From Ichthyophis bannanicus (Eukaryota > Chordata > Amphibia > Gymnophiona > Ichthyophiidae), in assembly GCA_033557465.1 (NCBI GenBank), contig CM066033.1:709127637-709191636 (forward strand): DNA of 64,000 nucleotides, read 5' to 3'. The position numbers and the translations under genes are program-made. The notes under the pieces are model-generated. The model worked only from the letters and a program-made list of their open reading frames with translations, was not told the origin of the DNA and ran no database searches. Of the stretch, positions 53,180 through 63,654 are shown in pieces (position 1 is the stretch's first letter; every line of letters begins with the position of its first letter).

Positions 53180-53344
53180 AAGACTGGCTAAGATGGCACC
53201 CTTGGGCGGGAAGAGGACCGCGCATGCGCGCTGCAATTCCCAAAGGCTTTCTTTGAAAGCTGGGGAAAATTGCTCCGCGAGGGCTCCGTCGGCGCCGACG
53301 TCACCCATAAGTGAGGACTGACTTCCTGCTTGGTCCTGGAGAAA
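53180..53344 (-). repeat. DIRS B 5' terminal inverted repeat
   Basis: Inverse of 47615-47765: 'ctggctaagatggcaccctt', 'gcgcatgcgcgctgcaattc', 'ccgtcggcgccgacgtcacc' (palindrome) and terminal 'cttggtcctggagaaa'. Confidence 0.9.
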
Positions 53345-54478
53345 CACCTTTCCTCGGATATCGGGCTGAAACTCCCTCAGCGCCAACGTTACTGCATGTA
53401 ATTCCAATCTGTTGATCGACCAACTCCGTTCCAGCTCGGTCCACTGATCCTGAGCAAACCGACGCTGACAGTGGGCCCCCCCCCAGCCTACCAGACTGGC
53501 ATCCATCATCAGGGGAATCCACCCTGGAGCCTCCAAGGGCATTCCTCTCTAGGTACTATGGACACAGCCACCACCGCAGAGCCCGCCACGTCTCTGGCAG
53601 ACAGGGCAGCTTCTGTGATAACCGATCCTTCTGGTGTGACCACCGTCTGAGCAAGGCGCATTGCAATGGCCTCATATGTGCTCGTGCAACATGGCACCAG
53701 TTCGAAAGTCGGGGCCATGGTCCTGAGCAACTGCAGATAATGCCACGCCATCGGGCACGGTCTGTTGAGAAATTCTCTGACTAAATCCCTCAACGCTTGT
53801 GCTCGATGCTGAGGCAGAAAGTATCCCCACTCTCGTATCGAACTTCGCTCCCAGACATTCCAGCTCCTAAGATGGAGCCAACTGGCTCTTTTCCTGATTT
53901 ACTACCCAACCAAGGTTTTGCAGAAACGCCACTACTTTGGCCGTAGCCGTCTTGCTCTCTGTCCTGGACTTTGCCCTGATTAACCAATCGTCCAGATAAG
54001 GATGCACCACCACCCCTTCTTTCCGCGACGCCGCTACGACCACCATCAGTTTGGTGAACGTTCGAGTCACCGTTGCCAGACCAAATGGCAAGGCCCATAA
54101 CTGGAAATGCCCCATCGGCACCGCAAACCTGAGGAATTTCTGATGTTCCTGCCGGACTGGAATGTGCAGGTATGCTTCTGAGAGATATAGGGACGTGAGA
54201 AACGCTCCTGCTCGTACCGCCACTATGACCGACCTTAGAGTCTCCATACGAAAGTGAGATACTCGAAGACAGCGATTTACTCGTTTGAGATCCAAAATAG
54301 GTCGATAGGCCCCGTCCTTCTTTGGAACCACAAAGTATATGGAGTAACGACCGCTGCTGCATTGGGCCACTGGCACCGGGATTATGGCCTTGAGAGCCAG
54401 CAGCCTCTGCACCATCTGTTGTACCGCCTTGCACTTGCGGCGTGCCTTGCAGGGCGATTGCACGAAAGAATCCATCAC
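53345..54478 (-). pseudogene. DIRS D reverse transcriptase and RNase H N-terminus
   Basis: RT 54478-53867: RYSIYFVVPKKDGAYRPILD, LTSLYLSEAYLHIPV (catalytic D of the first box changed to Y/S context), LPFGLATVTRTFTKLMVVVAA, VVHPYLDDWLIRAKS and LGWVVNQEKSQL. Then broken frames to 53542 and IPLMMDASLVGWGGAH, SINRLELHAVTLAL of RNase H. Stops occur between 53865 and 53550. Continues at 47578 after DIRS B. Confidence 0.85.
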
Positions 54479-54518
54479 CGGTCGGTGAAGCTTGTGATAA
54501 GGAAGCTTATCAAAGCTC

Positions 54519-55380
54519 AGGGAGTAAGGACAAAAGAGGGGAATTTACTCTGATCAAGGGACCTGTGCTGGCAGGTCAGAGAAATAAAACAGCTTGTTTC
54601 CCTAAAAGACTAAATGTTCCAGAATGCATCAGTTTGCAGAAAGCCCCCAGAGGAGCTAAAGTGGAAAAGCATGAGTCTAATCAGAGAAACCATTGTGTCA
54701 TCCCTAATCAATCATCTTCTAGGAGGGAGCTTAATCCACAACACCTGAAGAATGCAAAGGAGGAGTTGCAATCTAAGCCCTTTAAAACTAGAAGGGAATC
54801 TTCAGAAAGGAAGGAGGGGAGGAACAGAAGCAGGAGGAACAGAAGGAACAACCTGAACCTGAAGGAACAAGGACAAGGAAGCACACGGTCCAAGAGTGGA
54901 ACTCAGAGAAGTACGTATGCCTGGAGAGATTCCTGGGGGAAACAACCTTTAGAGGACCGGAGAAAGCCAGAGGTCTGGAGATCTACAGCCAGGGACCCTC
55001 AAGCAGCACCTAAAAGGAGTACTGCTGCAGCTAAGGAGAAAAGGCGCCCAAATACCTCTTGGAGGACGTATGGAGAAAAGGCCCTGAGGTCCAGGGATAA
55101 CAACTGGAGGACAGAACACAGAAGCTCTATTGCATACTGGCCAGAATACCAAACGAATCAGCCTGATGCCAGCCTGGATTCAGGTATGAACTATAAATGT
55201 TTCTCTAGCTCTGAGCATTGCAAACAGCAGGGAAACAGTTTCTCTCTGTATAGAGGTCAGTTAATAAAGCCCTCTGAGTCAGACAGTGAAATTGAACCCA
55301 TGCAATTCCAGGAGCAAGGTTTAATATCTGATGAAGAGAATGTTTGTGTGGACTGTTCCCTGTGTAGGTTGTTAGTTTAG
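54519..55380 (+). CDS. Unknown Arg/Ser-rich open frame
   Basis: The frame is open for about 287 codons within the insertion; codons before 54519 are antisense DIRS, so the true start is unclear. The product is hydrophilic and basic in the middle (runs such as RKEGRNRSRRNRRNNLNL), Trp-containing (RDSWG, SWRTYGEK) and acidic at the end (SESDSEIEP, SDEENVCVDC). No domain is recognised and no membrane segment is seen. It could be a gag-like or accessory frame of a retroelement, or fortuitous. No close frame occurs elsewhere in the window. Confidence 0.35.
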
Positions 55381-55988
55381 AAAAATCCTCCAAATAAGAG
55401 CAAACATCAAAAGGAAACATTCTAATTATTGGCTCCCCAGAAAGTTCTCTTAGAGAGAGAAAACTTTTGGGGAAGTTTGCCCGTGTGCTGAGAACAAGCT
55501 GATTGCATCAGGATTGTCACCTGTTGGTAGAGCACAGCACAGCACAAGCCAAGCACACATGGAATGTAAAAGTTCTTTTCTGTGTGGATAAAGAGAGCTG
55601 TTTTTTTGTACAAAGAAGTTTTTCCTTTTTGGTTTGTTTCCACCACAGCACTGCTACGAAGTTTGATAGCAGTGGCTGTAAGAAAGCCTTTCTGTTCCAT
55701 AAAGAACTTTGATACTTATTTACATAAGCTTTTCAGTTGCCTTGTTTATGTTGAATAAATCCTGGAGAAGTTATCTGGATGGTGTTACCAAGTATATCTG
55801 TGTGTGGAATATTCACCCCATAAACAAACTCTAATTTTGCCTTACATTCGACCAACTACAAGTTTCTTCATTTATTTAAAAGGCAAGCTTTGTGTGAATG
55901 GACTTCAATAACCACAATCCTTTGCAAGACAGTTAATTTACATACTTGCCAAGGTGATGGTACCTTCATAACAAGCACCCCCTTTTAC
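54519..55988 (+). other. Unclassified 1.5-kb insertion in DIRS D, possibly LTR-element derived
   Basis: It interrupts DIRS D pol between the codons for GYALEL (right) and FDKLPYHKLHRPV (left). A short repeat aagctc at 54513-54518 and 55989-55994 may be a 6-bp duplication. It carries a plus-strand open frame, an AATAAA at about 55755 and AT-rich flanks. No reverse transcriptase, integrase or clear LTR ends (TG...CA) are visible. The duplication length and polyadenylation signal would fit an LTR-element remnant, but this is a weak inference. Confidence 0.45.
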
Positions 55989-56394
55989 AAGCTCCAATGC
56001 ATAACCTTCTCAAATGACCTCCAACACCCACTGGTCTGACGTAATTTGGACCCAGGCAGGATAAAAATCCCATAGCCGACCCCCTACGGGCACGAATACC
56101 CCCTGGGTCCCCCTGACTTCATTGTGACTTTCGAAGATTTGAGGAGGAAGTGGCCGCAAATCCTCTACTTGCTCCTCGAAACCCTCGAAAACCTTGGGAC
56201 CTATAGGGAAAACGACCTCTGAGCTTGTCTGAACCTCGGGGAACGAAAGCGACGAAACGCCCACTGTTGCTCTTTAGGCGGCGGAGTTGGTCATCCCTGC
56301 TTCTGCTTGTTCTCCGGCAGCCTACCGCTTTTGGACTCCTCCAAGTCCTTTACCAGCTTGTCCAAGTCTTTCCCAAAGAGTAGCTTACCTCTAT
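55989..56394 (-). pseudogene. DIRS D, gag end and pol start
   Basis: Minus-strand frame 56264-55995 reads FVPVGGRLWDFYPAWVQITS and DQWVLEVI, matching the pol linker (GGRLVHFAHRWSSITSDAWV in B). Near 56390-56300 the gag end can be read as LLFGKDLDKLVKDLEES and SGRLPENKQKQG. The L2 tail at 56395 interrupts gag. Confidence 0.75.
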
Positions 56395-56603
56395 TTTATT
56401 TTATTTTTTATTTATTTGTTGTTCTTATATACCGCACTCTTAAAAATCAGCGCGGTTTACATATAACAGATTTGTGCAGTCAAAGCAAAGTACTTACAAT
56501 GAACAGGGTAGATTAACTTGGATTTCAACCGATGGTAACTATGTACAACAATTTACATCTATTTACAGACTGTATTTATAGTATGTACATCCACTGGTAA
56601 GGT

Positions 56604-56960
56604 TTACGTGCTCATACTTGATAGCATGTTAAGGGGTGGTGTGTTAGATTGCTGTGAATAGTGTAGGAGAAAGAGGTGATGTTTAAGCGCTCTTCTGAAC
56701 TGAGCTAGGTCTTTGATGGCTCTAATGGGTGCAGGGAGTATGTTCCAGCAACTAGGGGCATATAGCTTGAATGCTCTGTTCCTGGTTGACTTTGTGCATT
56801 TTGTTATTTCTCTGGGAATCGTTAGTGTATTTGCTGTACATGATCTCCTTTCTCTGTTCGCAGTGATGGGGTGGATGAGGTCCATTAAGGCTGTGGGGGC
56901 CATCTTGTGGATGATTTTGAAAGTGATGATGGTTACTTTATATGTTGGTCAACAGTATAT
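56604..56960 (-). pseudogene. L2 ORF2, C-terminal part
   Basis: Reads KVTIITFKIIHKMAPTALMD, then RNRAFKLYAPSCWNILPAPI and RALKHHLFLLHY, the C-terminus of L2-type ORF2 proteins. Continuation of 62456-62982. Open through about 110 codons. Confidence 0.85.
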
Positions 56961-57577
56961 TGTAAGTCTTTTTTTTTTTTTTGAAACTTTGTTTTTATTA
57001 AGCATGTGAAAGACAGGATAATAGCATACATGACCAACAAGTACAAGACCCACAGCCATTCCCTCTCCAGGCAGCATCCCCCGATGTACTAAACCATCTT
57101 CCACAGCCAGCAACTATCTGGGGTCGAAGGCTCAGCTAAAGAACCTCGTAGCCCAGTGAACATAGGAATACAATAACAAGTTATAACAAACTAATAAACT
57201 TAAACAAACACTTAACCCGTGTGCCATGTGCTGTGTGCTGAGCGCTGATGCACACCCCCCAGTGATATCACCCCACTGACCCTTGCAGGTAAGGGTCCCA
57301 AATCTTATGAAATTCCCACTCCCGACCCCGTAACCGATATGTCAATTTATCAAACTGAATCATCTCCTCCACTTTCTTCTGCCAGTCCTCCGCCGCCGGC
57401 CCCCCCTCCCCCTTCCAGCGCCAAGCTATCGCAATCCGCGCTGCCAACAGAAGCTTCTGCTCCCGCAACCTAGCCCACCGCCCCAAACCCTCCTGATCCC
57501 CCTCCCCCCAACACCCCCACCCGGGGCCCCCCATCCAGCTCCCCCTCCCCTCCCGCCCTCCCACCCCCCCCTCCTAC

Positions 57578-60500
57578 CTACCCCCTCCTGCACCAACCGC
57601 CAGAACCGCTGTATAGCCCGGCACCCCACCACATGTGCAGAAAGTCCCCCCGCTCCCCACACCCCCGCCAGCACATCCCTGCCCCTTGCCCCCCCCTCCA
57701 GGCTAGCCTACTCGAGGTAACATAGGCCCCATGCACGATTTGCAATTGCGTTTGCCTCCAAGAGGAAACCGCCGTGTACTGATAAATAGTCCTATAGATC
57801 CCCTGCCAATGCTCCTCGTCCCAAACCGCCCCTACCCATCTGTGCCACCGATCCCGATGACCCCACCCCGCTTTATCCTCGGATTCCGTCGCCTCCTCCA
57901 ACATCACCCGATAAATCTTCGAGATAATCCCCTTATCCTTATTTCCCTGAAACAACACCGTCTCCATCACCGTGCTGGGGTGGCTAATCCACTGGACGGT
58001 CTCCCCCGTATGTAGAAAGTGCCTAATTTGAAAATACTGATAAAATGGTATGGGAAGCTGTGCCCTGGACTCCAACTCACGATGAGAGCCCACCACCCCA
58101 TTCACCAAACAGTCCCCAAATTTTACAATCTTACCCTGAAGCCAATCCGACCCTCCAAAGGGAAAGAGGTCCCCCACCCTGGTCCAGAACGACACAGGAC
58201 TGGGAAACCACCTCCGCCCCTCCCCCCGCAGTGCAACCCTCCACATGGCCCCCAAAAAAGGGTGGCCCTTCCCCATGACCCTTACACCCACCCCCCTTGG
58301 GGAAGCCAACCACTGAGTCAACGACAGTGCCCCCATCAGGGTGGTTTCCAGGCCCACCCACGCCGCTTCCCCCCCCTCCGGTAATGGTCCCGCCAGGCTC
58401 TTAGGATACATGCCTGATGGTACCACCGCAGGGAAGGCAACCGGACACCTCCGCTGTCCTTAGCCATCTGAAGCTGGCTAATCCTGATCCTCGCCTTCCG
58501 CCCTCCCCAGATAAATCTGTGAACCTGCTCCTCCCACCTTTGAAATACCCCCCCCCCCCGGGATCCTCAGGGGCAACTGCGCAAACAAGTACAGAAACTT
58601 AGGCAGAACGCTCATCTTAAAAGCTTCAATTCTCCCCACCCAACTCAGCTGCAGAGCCTTCCAGCTATCCAATAGACTCCCAATCTTTCCCCCCAACATC
58701 CGATAATTAAGCTCATATAAATGGTCAGGATCTGCCGATAATTGGACCCCCAGATATTTAAAATACCCTGGGCCCATTTAAAAGGAAAGGTCCCAAACAC
58801 CTCCCTCCTGACCCCACCGAGAGCCATCGCCTCCGTCTTGGCCATATTGACCTTAAAACCCGACACCCCGCCGAACGCCTCCAACTCGTTCACCAGCGCC
58901 GGAAGAGATACCACCGGGTCCTCCATAAAAACCAATGTATCGTCCGCATAGAGGAGGATATTATGCGCCCCCTGTCCTACCTGAACCGGACGGATCTCCT
59001 TGCGGGACCGTATGCGGATCGCCAAAGCCTCGATGGCAATTGCAAAGAGCAGGGGGGAAAGAGAGCAACCCTGCCTCGTCCCCCTCTGCAAATCAAACCA
59101 CTCGGAACATTGCCCATTCACCAATATCCGGGCCGTCGGGCCCCTATAAAGGGCCCGGACCCCCTGCACAAAGCCCTCCCCCAGCCCCATCTTATCCATC
59201 ATAGCAAATAAAAATTCCCATTCCACCCGGTCAAAAACCTTCTCGGCGTCTAAGGCCACACAAACTGCCGGTATGCGTGCCACCTTCACATAGTGGAGTA
59301 GCCCCACCGCCCGCCGCACATTGTCCGCTATCACTCTACCCTTGATAAACCCGGTCTGATCCGGGTGTATCAATCCCGGTAGGAGACCCTCCAGTCTCCC
59401 CGCCAGCACCCTCGCATATAGCTTCGCGTCACAATTAATCAGCGCAATCGGCCGGTAATTCTCACACCTGTCCGGCTCTCTCCCCTCCTTGGGAAGAACC
59501 ACCACGTTCGCCCGGGACATCGTCTCTGGCAACCTCTCCCCCCTCAAAAACCCCGTAAATAGCCGAGCCAAGAACGGCGCCACCTCCTCCCTCAGGACCT
59601 GAAAATACTCCGCCGGATACCCGTCCTCCCCGGCCGCTTTCCCCCTGGGAAGCCGTCGGATTTCCCTCTGCACCTCCCCCACCTCTATAGGTCTCCCCAA
59701 CCATTCCGCCTGCTCCGCACTAAGCCGCGGAATGTTCATCCCCTCCAAGTACTCGCCTATTTTCGCCCTACAGGCCTCTTTCTGTCCCGTATACAACTGC
59801 TCATAAAATCTACGAAAGGCCCCGCAAATCTCCCGACTCTCCGCCAATCTTTCCCCCTTCTCGTTCCTAACTTCCGCCACCACCCTACTCTCCCGGCGTT
59901 GTTTGAGCTGCCGCGCAAGCAACCTCCCCGCCTTATTCCCACCTTCCATAAAGTTTCGCTTGGACGCTCTCATCATCCTCTCCAACCCCTCCACATCCAA
60001 CCTATTCACTCTCGCCCTTAACTGAGCAGCCCGCGCCCGAGCGGCCTTGGATCCGGTCTTACTGTGTTCCCCCTGCGCCTCTTCTAACTCCCTCATCCAC
60101 TCCCTCCGCTGCACCTCCCTCTCCCGCTTCCTCTGACTCCCCATCTGTATCATCAACCCCTGCATATACGCTTTCCCACTGTCCCAGACCGTGGCATCCG
60201 AGACCTCCCCGTTGTCATTCCATTCCAGAAACTCCCGCCAGGCCTTCTTAAGCCGCCCCTGCCCTTCCGCAGACTGGATCAAGGCTATGTTCCCCCTCCA
60301 CCCCCCTTTCGGGTCATCCACCCCACCCGGTGTCCATTCCCCTGTAACCATCCCATGATCCGAAATGAACACAGGGTGTAGTTGCACATTCCCCAAGGCT
60401 CCCATCTGCCCCTTCCTCCCGAATAGCATGTCAATCCTAGAGTAAATCCCCAATCTGGGCGTGTAACAAGTGTAGCCTCGCACCCCAGGGTTCTCCCACC

Positions 60501-61041
60501 TCCAGATATCAACCAGCCCCCAATCCACCATGCACTGCCTCAACTCCCTCCCCTCCCGTCTATGCTTCACCCGCTGGTAATTAGACTGGTCCTCCGGCCC
60601 CACCACACAATTCATGTCTCCCCCAACCACCCACTCCCCCTGAGCATGCCGTTCAAAATCTCGCAGTGCCTTCCGGAAGAAAGACCCTTTTGGCCCATTG
60701 GGTGCATACAAGTTTAGAAAGGATACCTCCCGTTGATCCACCCTCCCCATCTTGTCCCCCGTCCCCCCGATGCGAATGGAACAAACTTCAACTTCATATG
60801 CACCAAAATCACCACCCCTCTCTTCTTAAGAGTTATAGGGGGCCCCAAATAGCTGCTCATAGCCTTGGGCCTTCAACTTAACCTGCTCCTCCTCCACCAA
60901 ATGAGTCTCCTGCAGCATGGCCACCTCTACCTTGTGCCTGGCCAGCTGCGTGAGAATCCTCTTCCGCTTAATGGGGCTATGAATCCCCCTTACATTAAAC
61001 GAGGCAATTTTATGTCCCCCCATCATATATGTACCGCGCAT
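57578..61041 (-). pseudogene. L1-type ORF2: endonuclease and reverse transcriptase
   Basis: Endonuclease: KIASFNVRGIHSPIKRKRIL and VAMLQETHLVEE (61041-60826), frame break, then FLNLYAPNGPKGSFF, VGGDMNCVVGPEDQ, RIDMLFG and FISDHGMVTGEW. RT: LPRGKAAGEDGYPAEYF, ANVVVLPKEGREPDRCENYR, HPDQTGFIKGRVIADNVR, CVALDAEKVFDRVEWEFL, GTRQGCSLSPLLFAI and ILLYADDTLVFMED (catalytic Asp pair kept). The 701-codon frame 60750-58645 is open. It then continues in frames 58777-58478 and 58426-57578, with a C-terminal Cys/Trp-rich end (HGAYVTSSRL, CWRGCGERGDFLHMWW). Confidence 0.9.
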
Positions 61042-61374
61042 CCCGCCACCGTGCCCCCCTCCCTGCAGCCAGTAGATCCCACCTAGTTAGCATCAGCCCC
61101 AGCACCCCCCTAGCACACATAATTTGCTCCAAACACAACCCTCCAAACTGTACAGTCCCCCCTCGTCCCTCACATTTTTGTTGGTTAGACCTCCATTAGC
61201 CACCCACCGCCCAACTCCATCCGCTCCCCTCCCCCCCCGCACCCCTTCCATTCAAACCTGCCCCGGCCCCCCACAGCCCCCCCCCACCCTCACATCTACC
61301 CACAGCAAGTTATCCCGCTATGCCACCCAGCCTTCCCCTCCTGGAATCAGTCCAGTGTCTCTCTGAGCAGTTCC

Positions 61375-62176
61375 TCATTCTCCGGAGCTTCGCCGCCCAT
61401 CGGCCTCCCCGCTCGCTGACTGCTGGTCCTCTCCGGTCTGGCGCGTTGGGCTGGCACGCGGTGGGCTCCGGCGGGACTGCAGATATTTCTCCAGCAGCTC
61501 TTTCGAAGGAAAAAAACGTCGCACCCCGTTCACCACCATTGTAATCCGAACCGGGTACCAGATGGCAATCTGCACTCCCCGCGTTGCCAGCTGGTCTCGC
61601 AGCTGTAGTAAATCCTTTCGCCGCTTCAGTCTCCGAAGCCATGTCTGGAAACACCTACACTGTCCAGGCTTTATATTGCACACTTTTAGATTTCCTTGCC
61701 GCCCGGATAACATGTTCCCTGTCCTGGAACCACAGCAGCTTGACAATGAGGGCACGTGGCTTACCCCCTTGTGCAGGTCTAGGCCGAAGCTCCCTGTGAG
61801 CCCGCTCGATTTCAAACTGCGGCGACGAGGGGGGGTCTGGGAAACAGGTAACCAACAAGTCCTGAACAAAAGTAATCACATTGTCCCCTTCGGCCCCCTC
61901 CGGGACTCCGAATATGTGCAGGTTGGAGCGTCTATCCCTGTTCTCCATGTCCTCCGTTTTGGCGTGCAGCCAACTTACTTGCTGTTGCATAGAGCTCACC
62001 ACGCGGTCGGTGGAGGCCTGAGCGTCCTCAACCTGACTCACCCGGCTTTCCACTTTCTCCAACCGCTGCCCGATCACTGTAAATTTCTCCTCGAGTCTCC
62101 CACAGACCCGATCCACAATCTCCTCCTTCATTTCCCGGATTTCTCTGAGGATCGTCTCCAGATCAACCTGCTGCAT
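61375..62176 (-). pseudogene. L1-type ORF1: coiled coil and RRM-like RNA-binding protein
   Basis: From 62176: an N-terminal heptad-rich stretch (EIREMKEEIVDRV, QRLEKVESRVSQVEDAQ), then NRDRRSNLHIFGVPEGAEGD, the conserved L1 ORF1 signature, and FEIERAHRELRPRP and PRALIVKLLWFQDREHVIRA of the RRM/C-terminal domain. One frame break near 61655; the last part (61869-61375) reads MVVNGVRRFFPSKELLEKYL. The protein would trimerise and bind the element RNA. Confidence 0.88.
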
Positions 62177-62455
62177 CGCTGCACTCTACTCCCCGTCCGC
62201 CGCCTTGGAACTGCTTGGGGAGACTGGCGCCGAAGGCGCGCCCGAGCTCGCCGACACTTTTTTCCCTTCCTCCAGCCTTCGCCACATACAGGTCTTTAAT
62301 AGTCGAGCCCGGCTTGAGTTTCACTACCTTCGGCATATTTTATCAAAGCGGGGGCCCGCAGGGAGCCGTTTCTACCACGCTTTTAGGGGTGCGGGACCGG
62401 GAGCTCTCTTAAACACGTCTCTCCACCTCCGTGGCTAGACCGGAAGTCCAGCCAA

Positions 62456-63654
62456 TGTAAGTCTTTTAGTACCGGGGTGATGTGATCAGCTCTGGAGGCT
62501 CCGCTCAGGAATCTTGCAGCTGTATTCATCGCTAATTGTATGGGGCTTATCGTATTTTTGGGAAGGCTGTGTACGATGACATTGGCATCATCAAAGTGGG
62601 GGATCACCAAAGCTTGAAAGACTGTTCTGAAATCCTCAGCTTGTAGCAAGGGTCGAAGATGTCGTAGGGTTCGTATCTTGTGGTATATTTGTTTGATGTT
62701 GTTGATGTGTGTTTTGAAATTGAGTTGTTGGTCTATGGTCACACCTAGATAGCGGATGCAGGGTCTGCATGAGAGTTCCGTATCTCTTGTCTTTATGGTT
62801 TTCGGAGGTATGAAGGACTGGTTCCTTGTCACAAATAGAACTTCTGTCTTCTTAAAGTTGATTTTGAGACTTTGGGAGAGGAGCCAATTGGTTATGGAAT
62901 TGAAGCAGTTTATCAGTTGGGTGAAATCTGGGGTCTCAGTTGTGAATGGAGTAAAGAGTAATACGTCGTCTGCGTAGAGCAAGCAGAAGATTTTAAATGA
63001 TCAAATTATTTCGCATATCGGCTGCATGTAAATATTGAAAAAGAGTGCGGAGAGGGATGAGCCCTGGGGCACTCCGTAGTGTTTGAATGGTAGAGAGGTT
63101 GTAGCTCCTATTCGTATTTGCTGCCATCTGTCAGTTAAATAAGGTTGCACCAGTGCCATGCTAGGTCGCTTATCCCTTTATCATGCAGTCGAATTAGAAG
63201 TTGTTCGTGGTTTACAGAGTCAAATGCTGAGGCAATGTCGAGGAAAATTAGTGCATATCCTTGTTTGATGGAGTCAATCCCGGTAATGAGTGTGTTGATG
63301 AGGGTGGTGAGGAGAGTATCAACACCGTGGGATTCTCTGAAACCGTGTTGGCTTGAGTCGAGGGGGGCATTAGAGTCAATATGATCCTGCAGCTGTTGTA
63401 CCTCCTTCTCGGTTATCTTTGCTAGAAATGGGATACTGGATATGGGTCGTATGATTCGACCTTCTGGGCGTCAAGTTTGGCGTTCTTTAAGAGGGGCCTG
63501 ATGGATGACTTCTTAAGGCTTGATGGGAAATGTCCAGAGGAGAAGGATAGGTCGATGATTTTGGCTATTATCGGACTGACGTCATGGCATAGTGACTTTA
63601 TCCAGAGAGCTGGACAAGGGTCGTTAGGGACCGTTGTGGCGTTGATGCTGGAAA
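62456..63654 (-). pseudogene. L2 ORF2, reverse transcriptase
   Basis: From right: IINATTV-type start, KSLCHDVSPIIAKIIDLSF, SSLKKSSIRPLLKNAKLD (63658-63422), HGFRESHGVDTLL, IFLDIASAFDSVNHE (by reading 63400-63150), then LYADDVLLFTPFTTETP (62982) and LKINFKKTEVLFVTR, IRYLGVTIDQQLNFKTHI. The YADD catalytic pair is kept. Stops near 63000 and 63420 separate the pieces. It ends at the L1 target site. Confidence 0.85.

Larger units (their letters stand above)
47579..53344 (-). mobile_element. DIRS retrotransposon, copy B (GC-rich, well preserved)
   Basis: Full-length on the minus strand, from 'gcgtagttac' to 'cctggagaaa', as predicted by its complementary region. Gag, pol and recombinase are long open frames with few breaks. 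There is no target duplication: flanks cagaaaa and cacctttcc rejoin the RNase H frame of D. It is richer in GC and CpG than its neighbours, which together with the open frames suggests a younger insertion; that is inference. Confidence 0.93.
45314..56394 (-). mobile_element. DIRS retrotransposon, copy D, interrupted by DIRS B and another insertion
   Basis: 3' terminal repeat, complementary region (45804-45900), recombinase (47196-45925) and RNase H (47578-47254, then 53542-53345). The split at 47578|53345 by DIRS B falls inside one RNase H block and restores frame codons gtg-ttt-tct-gac. Reverse transcriptase 54478-53790, an insertion 54519-55988, then the pol start and gag end (56264-55995; near 56390 'DLDKLVKDLEESK'). 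The rest of gag is outside or lost at the L2 3' end (56395). Confidence 0.87.
56973..62455 (-). mobile_element. Tx1/L1-type LINE, nearly full length
   Basis: About 5.5 kb on the minus strand with an A-tail (T run at 56973-56981 on the plus strand), ORF2 (61041-57578), ORF1 (62176-61375) and a short 5' UTR (62177-62455). A 12-bp target duplication flanks it. The endonuclease-RT arrangement and RRM-type ORF1 place it in the L1 clade; I call it Tx1-like because of the vertebrate context and divergence from mammalian L1. The sense strand is G-rich. A few frameshifts. Confidence 0.87.
56395..63654 (-). mobile_element. L2-clade LINE, interrupted by a Tx1/L1-type LINE and DIRS A4
   Basis: Minus-strand LINE. 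3' end with (ATTTT/ATTT)n tail and 'cttatataccgcactcttaa' (56395-56500), C-terminal ORF2 (56903-56604), then after the L1 insertion the reverse transcriptase (62982-62456, 63420-62990) and its N-terminal part to 63654, where DIRS A4 starts. The 12-bp duplication tgtaagtctttt at 56961-56972 and 62456-62467 marks the L1 insertion. The 3' terminus resembles the tail of the SINE at 36691. Confidence 0.87.

Noticed and set aside
61562..62299. 245-codon plus-strand frame
   Set aside because: Antisense to L1-type ORF1, whose coiled coil and RRM signature are on the minus strand.
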